DNA of 64,000 nt, taken from positions 3,248,045 to 3,312,044 of the forward strand of contig JALIGW010000058.1 of NCBI GenBank assembly GCA_023053685.1. Direction: 5' to 3'. The stretch's first letter is position 1; each line of letters opens with the position of its first letter. Below, one piece after another: positions 42,906 through 54,403 of this stretch. The position numbers and the translations under genes are program-made. Origin of the DNA: Diadophis punctatus similis. Its lineage: Eukaryota > Chordata > Lepidosauria > Squamata > Dipsadidae. The notes beneath the pieces were generated by a model. The model did not search any database. It saw only the letters and a list, made by a program, of their open reading frames with translations, and was not told the origin of the DNA.

Positions 42906-45900
42906 CTGGGGAGCAAGAGGGAAAGGAGGGTGAGGCCGACTCGTGGCCAGAGGGGGTCAGTTATAGTGCCCTTCCCCACCATAATCTCAATTTAGGTCAT
43001 TTTAAGATGGGAGGAATTCTGCTCCCAGAATTCCCCAGCCAGAATGCTTTAAGAGGGGTGGACTTCAACTCCCAGAATTCCCCAACCAGAATGCTTTAAG
43101 ATGGATGGACTTCCACTCCCAGAATTTCCCAGCCAGGATGCTTTAAGATGGGTGGGCTTCCACTCCCAGAATTCTCCAACCAGCAGGCTTTAAGATGGGT
43201 GGACTTCCACTCCCAGAATTCCCCAGCCAGCAGGCTTTAAGATGGGTGGACTTCCACTCCCAGAATTCCCCAGCCAGCATGCTTTAAGATGGGTGGACTT
43301 CCGCTCCCAGAATTCCCCACCTAGCAGGCTTTAAGATGGGTGGACTTCCACTCCCAGAATTCCCCAGCCAGCAGGCTTTAAGATGGGTGGCCTCCAACAT
43401 CTTAAAAAATGTTTGCTGGTGAATTCTGGGAGTAGAAGTCCACTCCTCTTAAATAAAGCCTGCTGGCTGGGGAATTCTGGGAGTTGAAGTCCACCCCTGT
43501 TAAAGTGTACATTCAAAGTGACAATTCGAACTAAAGCTCATCCCAGCTGGGAAGAATTTATTGGCTGATGCTTTATCAAGAAAACCACAATATGACAGCC
43601 AAAGGGAGCAAGAAGTCCACTGCGTCATTCCCCCCTCACCAGGGGAAACAGCGGCCCCAGTCCTCACCCGGGGCCAAGCCAGACAACCAAGTGCTCCTAG
43701 CCAGCAACGCTGAAAGCAGCCTTGCCTGGCGATCCCTGGTTCAACGACAACAAGGAGATCCTGACGATAAGGGAAGGCTTGGCCTGGAAGGGGTCCAAAC
43801 TATACGTGCCTGCTAGCCTCAGATTGGAAGTGCTCCAACGAAGCTACGACTCCAAGCTAGGAGGACATTTTGGATTCCTAAAAACTCTCCACCTAGCCCG
43901 TCGGCAGTTCTGGTGGCCAGAGATGAAAGCTCAGGTGGAGAACTACGTAAAGAGCTGTGCCACATGCGCGACCAGGAAGCATCGGCCAGGAAAACCGCCT
44001 GGACTGCTGCAGCAAGTGGCCAACTCCAGCAAGCTCTGGGACGAGATCGCCATGGACTTCATCGTAGAACTCCCAGACAGCAACGGAAACACGGTGATTT
44101 GGAGAGTTATCGGCTTGTTTCCCAAGCAAGCCCATTTTATCGCTTGCTCCGGTCTACCGTCGGCCAGGAAACTAGCAAAACTGTTCCTCAAGCACATCTA
44201 CCGCCTACATGGAGTCCCAAGGAGAGTCATCTCCGACCGAGGCGTGCAGTTCACCGCCAAGTTCTGGAGAGAGTTCCTGCGAGCAACTGGATCCATCCAC
44301 ACAAGGACTCAGCTCGGCTTTCCATCCGAGTACAAATGGAGCAGTGGAACGTACGAACGCAACGGTCGAACAATACACCCGTTGTTATTAACAGCTTAAG
44401 AGTCGGAAGGGACCTTGCAGGTCATCTAGTCCAACCCCCTGCCCAAGCAGGAGACCCTTATATCTGCCTCTACCTAGGATCGAACGCACAACCTCCTGAT
44501 TGTGAGGCAAGAGCTCTACCTCTAGGCCACAGCAGCTGGGTCAATTGTGGTCGTAAGTTGAAGACTATCTTCTCATCTGATGACCCTTTGCCAGCATTAT
44601 CTAAGCAGCAGCTACCTCCTGGCAACTCAAGCAAATAAATTGTGACCACACCAGTTTGAAAAACCCAACTACACCCTCTTAGCTAGGGAGATCCCAGAGG
44701 GATCATTCAGCTGCGATTAAAACAGCGTCCTCTGACAAAACAAAAAATAAAAACAAACAGTTGGAAAGAAAGGCTCCGATTTTTACAAGAGTTCCAGGCT
44801 ATCTAAAATCAGGTTCCAGGTTATGAGATTCACAGTTGAATCTGCTCTTCTTTGTCTTCAAACTTTATTCAGCTGATGCAATGAATTTCAGTCCACGTAA
44901 AACCTCTGCAAAGCCTAACAGGTTAACAGTTTATTCCTCTCAAATGTGTACTTTTAAGTTATGTAGATTGCCAGCAAGACAATTGGTCAGAGCTGTTGCC
45001 TTTTGCAGAAATGGCGTACAACAACGCTGTCCATAGCAGTACTGGGCTAAATCCTTTTCAGGTTACCAGCGGCATGGAATTCGTTCCCATGCCTGAGCTA
45101 CCTACAGAGACCCCCACTTCGATGTCCCTGACTGAGTGGATGGAGATGTCACGATGTGAATATTGCCAGTTGTGCATCTCTATGTTTTTCTACTGTTTCT
45201 TGTATTTATGGTCAAGCAGACGTATGATATATTCTACTACGCTTGTCTGCATTCCAGAGGTTTCCTCCTTCCTTTTTTTCTCTTCGCCATTTCTACCGAA
45301 GGTAGAAGTGATTTATTCCTTAGCAGATAAAAATGTAGCTTAATAAGCTTAATAAGGATTCTTTTTATTATTTTTCTACTGAAATAAATATTTTGTTAAT
45401 TAGATTTGAATCTCGGGTTTTATTTTCTAAGTAAGTATGTTTTCAAAAGGGAAGCAACGATCCATCGACCTCCGGAGTGATTTCTCCGCTAACAGGAGAC
45501 GCTGAAAAAAGGATGGGAGAACACCAAGAAAGCACTAGCTGAAGCGGCGGAAGCCTATAAGAAGCAAGCAGACAAGCACTGATCGCTCCAGCCCCACTTC
45601 TGAGTGGGAGATAAAAGTTTTCTTGTCCACCAAATACATCCGATTGAGAATGTCCAGTAAAAAGCTAGGGCCAAAATTTTTGGGTCCGTTCCCAATAATT
45701 AAAATTATCAACCCAGTCACGGTGCAGTTTGCATTGCCTAGAATATTGGGGAAAATTCACCCGATATTTCATTGCAGCGTATTAAAACCGGTGATTGAGT
45801 CAAATATAAGACCACAAACCCAACCACCACCTCCCCCTTGTAGTAATACAAGGGGAGACAAACTATGAGGTGAAGAAAATTTTAGACTCCAGAATGTTTG

Positions 45901-48900
45901 GGCGTCAATTACAATATCTAATCCATTGGAAGGGGTACCCTTTGTCCGAAGCTACTTGGTGAAAAGTTGGAATGTAAAAGCCGACAAGTTAGTTAAACAA
46001 TTCCACGAGAAATACTCAGACAAATCAAAGGGTCTCCCTGGGGGGGGGGGAAGGGGTGGTTAAGGATGCTGTATTAACCCCCTATGTTATTCTCTCTCTT
46101 TTCTTGTAAAACACAGTCTTTTCCTGAGAGGAGGCCGCATGTCAGGCCGAAGCCATTTTAGTTGGGGTCTTTGGCCTGCCACACTTTATGCTATTTTAAA
46201 ATGTATTCTTTGCTATGGGAATTTGGGAGGGGTCATTGCATGAGGGATGTCTGCATGTAGCCATAACAAATTCCTTCTAGATTGTCAAGGTCATCATTTG
46301 TCTTTGCACTCCTGCACCTGCACGGAAGGAGATGGGAGTTGCTGCCAAGTTGGCAGATGGAGATTGGTCTACGTGATGGACTTGGGGGTGTGGGGACAAG
46401 GGCTTGAACTTTCAACTGGGTGGAGAAACCCCGGGGACTTCAGATTCGGGTTTCTCCCAGATGTGCCAACATGGCTCTGCTAATAAATTGGAACTTTGAG
46501 GAATACTTTGCCTCGGACTCTGATTTAATTAAGAGCCGAGGTGGCGCAACAGTTAGAGGCAGTACTGCAGGCCACTTTAGCGGACTGTGATCCGCAGGTC
46601 AGCAGTTCAAATCTCACCGGCTCAAGGTTGACTCAGCCTTCCATCCTTCCGAGGTAGGTAAAATGAGGACCCAGATTGTTGGGAGTAATATAAATATAAT
46701 ATACATTGCTTACTGGTGTAAACCGCTTAGAGAGTGCTTGCACTGTGAGGCGGTATATAAATCTCACAAATAAATAAATAAATAAATTTCCAATGCTATT
46801 TGGAACCTTGACATTCGTGAGAATTAAAAATAAAACTCTTATTGACGAGTGGCTCACGCCGTGCCCCCCACGACTCTCCCCACTTGGCGGGGCCCTCGGC
46901 TCTCCCCCTACCTGGCCAGTGTCTCACAGGCGGGCAGAGCCTTGCCTTGGGGGATGGGAAGAAATGGGGGGGGCTACATGACGCTGGGACTCTGCTGGCG
47001 GCGTCTGTGGGAACACGTCGGGCTCTGCTGCATAGAATCGGCCAAGCTGGACGGAGACCCGGAGACGTTAGGAAAATGGGTGAGCCGTGGGGTGTGGGGC
47101 AAGATTTCGGCAGAAGACTCATAGCTGCAGAACAGAGAGAGAAAGATGGCAGGTAGGAAGGGGGGGGGGAGAGACAGAGACAAAGTGGGGAGGGGGCAAA
47201 AGAGAAAGAGAAGCTTAGGAAGAGTTGGCGAGGCGTAGATGAGCTGGCAAATGAGCTGCCCACATTCTCTTTTGAGCTCCATTACCCACGGAGAAAGAGT
47301 TTGGGGGTGGTGGTGTCAAAACTGGGGTGGTCCCATGGGGTGACTTGATGACAGAATAAGAGAGTTGGAAGGGACCTCGGAGGTCTTCTAGTCCAACCCC
47401 CTGCTCGAGCAGGAGACCCTACACCAATGATGGCGAACCTTTTTTTCGCGTGCGTGCGCATGCCCACACCTATAATTCAATGCCCCCCTGCACCCCTGCG
47501 CATGTGCGCATGCCACCCCCTGTGCTGCCCCCCCGCATGCACGCATAACACCCACTTGCACCCCGTTTTGGGCCTAGCAGGCTCCCTGGAGCCTCTGGAG
47601 GCCGGAAACGGCCTGCTTCCCAACTTCCGGTGGGCCAGGTAGGCCCGTTTTTTCGCCCTCCCCAGGCTCCAGAGGCTTTCTTGGAGCCTGGGGAGGGCGA
47701 AAACGGCTTCCCAGCCCCCCCCCCCCCAGGCTGAAAACGCCCTCCCAGAGCCTCTGCGTGAGCCCTGTACTTACCTGGCATCCAAAACAGGCCGTGTGGA
47801 GACTCCTGGGAGGGGAGGCGTGGGCAGGGCCAGCCGAGGGAAACGGCTCATGTGCCCGCAAATATGGCTCGGCGTGCCACCTGTGCCATAGGTTCGCTAT
47901 CACGGCCCTACACCATTCTGGACAAATGGCTGTCCAATCCCTTCTTAAAAACCTTGAGTGATGGAGCACCCACAACTTCTGGAGCCAAGTCAGAAGACCA
48001 ATTTCAGTCTTCCACTAAGATGAGACACTGAGATATCTTGAAGGCCCAATATGGCTTGTCAGACTAACCCAGGGCCACCGTGATGCCCGTCCCATCTTAA
48101 ACCCCTCTTGCTGACCCCCAAATTTCTCTCATGGGAAGAGACGCACAGGCCAAGGTTGAAGAAGATGGAATACGCTTGTCCCATCTGGGCAGAAAAGCTA
48201 AGTAGGGTTGGAAGGATTAGCCCTGGAATGGAAGGCCACCACAAGTCCCATGGGACACGCTAGATAGGGAAATAAAGCCCACCATAAGCAAAAGGTGATG
48301 GCAAGCCAAATCCATAACATTGCAAGAAGACAAGATGGACATCTCTGTATGGTTTCTAGGTGGTGTTCCTGATTGAAGGAGATCCTGTCAGGCCAGTTCT
48401 ATTAGAGCTTCTCAATAACAAATAAATAACAAATAACAACAACAGAGTTGGAAGGGACCTTGGAGGTCTTCTAGTCCAACCCCCTGCTTAGGCAGGAAAC
48501 CCTACACTACTTCAGACAAATGGTTATCCAACATCTTCTTAAAAACTTCCAGTGTTGGAGCATTCACAACTTCTGGAGGCAAGCTGTTCCACTGATTAAT
48601 TGTTCTAACTGTCAGGAAATGTCTCCTTAATTCTAAGTTACTTCTCTCCTTGTTTAGTTTCCACCCGTTGCTTCTTGTTCTACCCTCAGGTGCTTTGGAG
48701 AATAGCTTGACTCCCTCTTCTTTGTGGCAACCCCTGAGATATTGGAACAGGAGACTTCTTGGAGACTTTTAAGATAGGTGGACCTCGACTCCCAGAATCC
48801 CCCCCAGAAGAAACAAGACCAGCGGGAGCAGAAGGTGGAGAATTTCCGAGTAATGCTCAAAGCTGTACCTGTGGGACTGGTGTCTCAACGTACTACTCCA

Positions 48901-51900
48901 CTCCCAAAGCCAAGCCAAGCATCAAAAGAACAACATTCAAAAATGCCCTGAACAGCTTTTCTGGTGGACGTATCTCAACAGATGCCAAAACTCTTAGAAA
49001 TGGGTCAGGAGATGCCTGCAAGCCAACATCCAAGCTCAAAAGAGCATGAAGGTCCCCACAATCTTCTTCCTCTTTCTCCACCCTGCAGACCCCACTCCCT
49101 TCTAGCACTGATGATGTCTGCAAGAAAACCACCAAGCTCAGAGAGCACCAAGGACTCCACAGTCCTCCTCCTCCTCCTCCTCTCTCAAACCCCACTCCCT
49201 TCTAGCACTGATGATGTTCCCTAGTTGGGTGATGAAATGTCTGCAAGAAAACAACCAAGCTCAGAGAGCACCATCGACCTTGCTGTCTTCCTTCTCCTCC
49301 TCCTTTCTAGCACTGATGATGTTCCCTAGTTGGGTCATGAAACGTCTGCAGGAAAACCACCAAGCTCAGAGAGCACCATTGATCTTGCAATCCTCCTCCT
49401 CCTCCTCCCCCCTCCATTCCCTCTCCTGTCTTCCTCCTCCTCCTCCCTTCTAGCACTGATGATGTTCCCTAGTTGGGTCATGAAACATCTGGAAGAAAAC
49501 CACCAGACTCAGAGAGCATCAAGGACCCCACGGTCTTTTTCCTCTTCCATGGCCATGTGATCAAAATTCTGACACTTGGCAACTGGTTCGTATTTATGAC
49601 GGTTGCAGTCTCCCGAGGTCATGTGATTTTGGGCTCGATTGCGGTCATAAGGCGAGGACTACCTTTATCTGGGTTTTGAGTCTGGGGCAGAGACCCTAAC
49701 TCACAAAGGAGGCTACTCTTTAGGGAAGTCTGCCTACCACTTCTGTAGACTACTGGGGAGGAGAGATTATCATCTCAGCACCCACAAACACCGCATCCAC
49801 TTAACGACCGTCATAAAATCAGGTTGGTGTCATGGATAAAACCACTTTAGGTCCATCACAACTTATGACCATTAACGGGGAAGCTTCATGATCACCACAA
49901 AATGTCACAAAATCAGTCACCATGGCTACCTTGACTTACGACTGTCGTGACCGAGAGCAGAAATTCCAGGCTCTGTTATGGTCATTAGTCGAGGACTAGC
50001 CTGTAGCACACAAAATGACTCACCTGAACAGGTCGGTCACTTCTCCTTTGACCAAGGCGACCAGGAGAGGGAAGCCAATACACGCCGGAACAAGGTACAA
50101 GAGGGCTGGCTGAGGAAGGAAGACCAAGAGAGAACTGGAGAAGGGGAGGGGCAGGCCAGAGGGAATCGGGGTCCAGCCTACTAAGATACACCCCTCACTC
50201 ACAGCAGCAGAGGTGCTCATGACCTACTCGTGGTCCCCAGTGGGAAGCCTTCTCTAATCTGGGGCCGTTGTAATCCCAAGGCCACGGGGGTCACAGCCCA
50301 AGGTGTCTTGAGAATCCCAAACTCTGTGCTCAGGTGTTACTCAACCTTGGCCATTTGAAGATGGGGGAGACTTCGACTCCCAGAATTCCTCAGTCAGCCA
50401 TGGAAGTCCGTAACTCTTGCTCTTCTGCTACTTCTGGTCCCCCAAGTCTACTACAGATCCTGTCTCTTCACTAGTTCTTTTTGGAAGTTCTACACTCTTT
50501 CCCCAAGTCTACTACAGATCCTACTCCTCCACTACTTCTCTTTGGAAGTTCTACACTCTTTCCCCAAGTCTACTAGAGGTCCTGCTCCTCCACTACTTCT
50601 GTTTGGAAGTCCTACACTCTTTCCCCAAGTCTACTACAGCTCCTTCACTACTTCTCTTTGGAAGTTCTACACTCTTTCCCCAAGTCTACTACAGATCCTG
50701 TCCCTTCACTACTTCTCTTTGGAAGTTCTACACTCTTTCCCTAAGTCTACTACAGCTCCTGCTCCTCTATTACTTCTCTTTGGAAGTTCTACACTCTTTC
50801 CCTAAATCTACTAGAGGTCCTGCTCCTCCACTACTTCTCTTTGGAAGTTCTACACTCTTTCCCCAAGTCTACTACAGATCCTGCTCCTCCACTACTTCTC
50901 TTTGGAAGTTCTACACTCTTTCCCTAAGTCTACTACAGCTCCTGCTCCTCTATTACTTCTCTTTGGAAGTTCTACACTCTTTCCCCAAGTCTACTACAGA
51001 TCCTGCTCCTCCACTACTTCTCTTTGGAAGTTCTACACTCTTTCCCTAAGTCTACTACAGATCCTGCTCCTCCACTACTTCTCTTTGGAAGTTCTACACT
51101 CTTTCCCTAAGTCTACTACAGGTCCTGCTCCTCTATTACTTCTCTTTGGAAGTTCTACACTCTTTCCCTAAGTCTACTAGAGGTCCTGCTCCTCTATTAC
51201 TTCTCTTTGGAAGTTCTACACTCTTTCCCTAAGTCTACTAGAGGTCCTGCTCCTCTATTACTTCTCTTTGGAAGTTCTACACTCTTTCCCTAAGTCTACT
51301 AGAGGTCCTGCTCCTCCACTACTTCTCTTTGGAAGTTCTACACTCTTTCCCCAAGTCTACTACAGCTCCTGCTCCTTCACTACTTCTTTTTGGAAGTTCT
51401 ACATTTCGCCCCCAAGTCTACTACAGATCCTGTCTCTTCACTACTTCTCTTTGGAAGTTCTACACTCCACCCCCCCCCCCACAAGTCTACTACAGCTTCT
51501 GTTCCTTCACTACTTCTCTTTGGAAGTTCTACACTTTCCTCTCTACTCAGTATTTACAACCATAGTTTGCTGGAATGGGTCGTCCTTTATGACTTGCGGA
51601 CTTCAACTCCCAGAATTCCTGAGGCAGCCATGCTGTCGGCCTGTCCCTTTAAGACAGGGGTGGGAACTATGATTCCTTTATAACCCGTGGACTTCAACTC
51701 CCAGAATTCCTGAGCCCACCCCTGCCTTAAAGGGACACATTAATGGCCTGTGTGTGTCCTCTCACAGATTTCCAAGGCTGATTTTGTTCCTGCAAAGCTG
51801 TTCAGCTCCTACAACCTGGTCTGGGCGGGGCGGCGGTCCAGGAAGCTCACCTGAGCATGTTTGAAGACGTGCATGATGAAGATAGTCACGCTGAGTCCAA

Positions 51901-53672
51901 AAATGTAGGCCACGAAACTGGTGTAGAAGTACGTGTGGGTGTTCTTCTTTAGGCTGCCATGATAAGCAAAGGGGTTTGGGGTGGGGTGGGGTGGGGTTAG
52001 GACAGCCCAGAACCCAAGTACAAACCCACAGGTTGAGGGAATTAGGAAAATGGACCCAAAGGGAAAGTGGTGGTCAGGGAATAACAGTAATAACAGAGTT
52101 GGAAGGGACCTTGGAGGTCATCTAGTCCATCCCCCTGCTCAGGCAGGAAACCCTACACCAGTGATGGCGAACCTATGGCACACGAGCCGTTGCCCTAGCT
52201 TAGCAACAGCGCGCATGTGCGTGCCCACCAGCTGATTTTTAGCTTGCGCAGAGGCTCTGGGAGGGCGATTCCAGCCTCCGGAGGGCCTCTGGGGTGGCGG
52301 GGGGAGCATTTGTGCACTCCCCAAGCTCCCAAGAAAGCCTCTGGAGCCTGGGGAGGGCGAAAAATGGGCCTACTGGGTCCACTGGAAGACGGGAAACGGA
52401 GGAGTGGGGGGGGTCGTGCACGCATGCGCAGGGGGGTGGGGCAAGTGGGGGGCTTTGAATTATGGGTGTGGGCACCCACGTGCGTGCGATAGCACGCGCG
52501 CACATTATTTCAGCACCCGAGGAAAAAAAGGTTCGCCATCACTGCCCTACACCATTTCAGACAAATGGTTTTCCAGTCTCTTCTTAAAAACTTCAAGTGA
52601 TGGAGCACCCACAACTTCTGGAGGCAAGCAGTTCCACTGGTTAATTGTCCTCACTGTTGGGAAATTTCTCCTTAATTCCAGGTTGCTTCTCTCCTTGGTT
52701 GGCTTCCATCGTTGCTTCTTGTCCTGCCTTCAGGGGCTTTGGAGAATAGCTGGACCCCCCTCTCTTCTTTGTGGCAGCCCCTCAAATTTTGGACTGCTGC
52801 TACCATGTCTCCCCTAGTCCTTCGTGTTCACTAGACTAGACATCCCCAATTCCTGCAACTGTTCTTCCAGCCCCCTAACCCTCTTTGTTGCTCCCAACCC
52901 AACCTTTTCTGCTCTCTGTCCTCTTAATGCTGGAAGGGGGAGGTGGGTTCAATTGTTAAGTTGTTGCAAAGGATTTACCTGATATCAAAGCGCAGGAGAA
53001 GAGCGATGAAGATACCTGGAGGGAGAGAAGGTTGGATAAAGTCACCGTAAATCCAACGTTTTCAGTCCAGTTTTCCTTCCAGTCAGCTGGATAGCCTCAT
53101 TCCAATTAGCAATCGGCCCACAGCGCCCCCTGGTGACTACAAGTGCAGACACTCCTTGACTTACAAACACAATGAAGTCCAACGTTTCAGCTGATAAGCA
53201 AGACAGTCAAGTGAGTTTTGCCCCGATTTACGGCTTTTCCTGCTGCAGCTCTTAAGCGAATCGCTGCAGTTGCTAAGTTAGTAACGTGGTTGTTAATTGA
53301 ATCTGGCTTCCCCATTGACTTGGCTGCTAAGGTTGCAAAAGGGGATAGATAGGAAGGAAGGAAAGAAGGAAGGAAGGGGAAGGAGGAAGGAAGGAAGGGG
53401 AAGGAAGGAAGGAGAGAAAGAAGGAAGGAAAGAGGAGGGAGGGGGAGGAAAGAAAGAAAGAGAAAAATAAATAAATAAATGTGGGAGAGAAGGAAGGAGA
53501 GAGAGGAAGGAAGAAAGGAAGGAAGGAAGGAAGAAGGAAGGTGGGAGGGAGGGAAAGAAGGAAGGAAGGAGTGTGGGAGAGAAGGAAAGGAAGGAGGGTG
53601 GGTGGGTGGGTGAGAAAGAAGGAAGGAAGGAGTGTGGTGGGAGAGAAAGAAGGAAGGAAGGAAAGAAGAGAG

Positions 53673-53739
<67 letters not shown>

Positions 53740-54315
53740 GGAGGGAGGGAGTTAGGGAGGAGGGATAAAAGGAAGGAAGGAAGGAAAGAAGGAAGGAAGG
53801 AGTGAGTGTGGGAGAGAAGAAAAGGAAGAAGGAAGGAAGGAAGGTGGGTGGTTGGGTGAGAAAGAAGGAAGAAAAGAAAGAAGAAAGGAGAGAGAAAGAA
53901 AGAAAGAAAGGTGGGAGAGAAGGAAAGAGAGAGAGGAAGGAAGGAAGAAAGGAAGGAAAGAAGGAGAGTGGGTGGGAGAGAAAGAAGGAAGGTAGGTGGG
54001 AGGGAGGGAGGGAAAGAAGGAAGGAAGGAAAGAAGGAAGGAAGGAGTGAGTGTGGGAGAGAAGGAAAGGAAGGAAAGGAAGGTGGGTGGTTGGGTGAGAA
54101 AGAAGGAAGGAAGGAGTGTGGTGGGAGAGAAAGAAGGAAGAAAAGAAAGAAAGGAGAGAGAGAAAGAGAAAGAAAGAAAGAAAGAAAGGTGGGAGGGAAG
54201 GAAGGAAGGAGAGAGAGGAAGGAAGAAAGGAAGGAAGGAAAGAAGGAGAATGGGTGGGAGAGAAAGAAGGAAGGGAAGGTGGGTGGTTGGGTGAGAAAGA
54301 GGGAAGGAAAGAAGA

Positions 54316-54403
<88 letters not shown>

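Larger units (their letters stand above)
43515..46530 (+). mobile_element. Degenerate Ty3/gypsy chromovirus, 5'-truncated
   Basis: Order on the plus strand: end of RNase H (GKNLLADALSRK, 43,552), integrase zinc region and core (43,735-44,370), insert (about 44,395-44,960), integrase continuation (AYNNAVHSSTGLNPFQV, about 45,010), solo LTR insert (45147-45494), GPY-type region (KLGPKFLGPFPI, 45,665), chromodomain (ILDSRMFGRQLQYLIHWKGY, 45,875) and a probable 3' LTR from TGTCAGGCCG at 46140. Several frameshifts and stops show it is inactive. It lies antisense in the last intron of HM13. Confidence 0.9.

Noticed and set aside
50430..51545. CRISPR-like array
   Set aside because: Repeats are contiguous tandem units without unique spacers, and the genome is vertebrate.
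50417..51672. Long repetitive open frames over the 61-bp array
   Set aside because: A 61-bp period with no stop in the unit gives open frames automatically; they lie in an HM13 intron, antisense.
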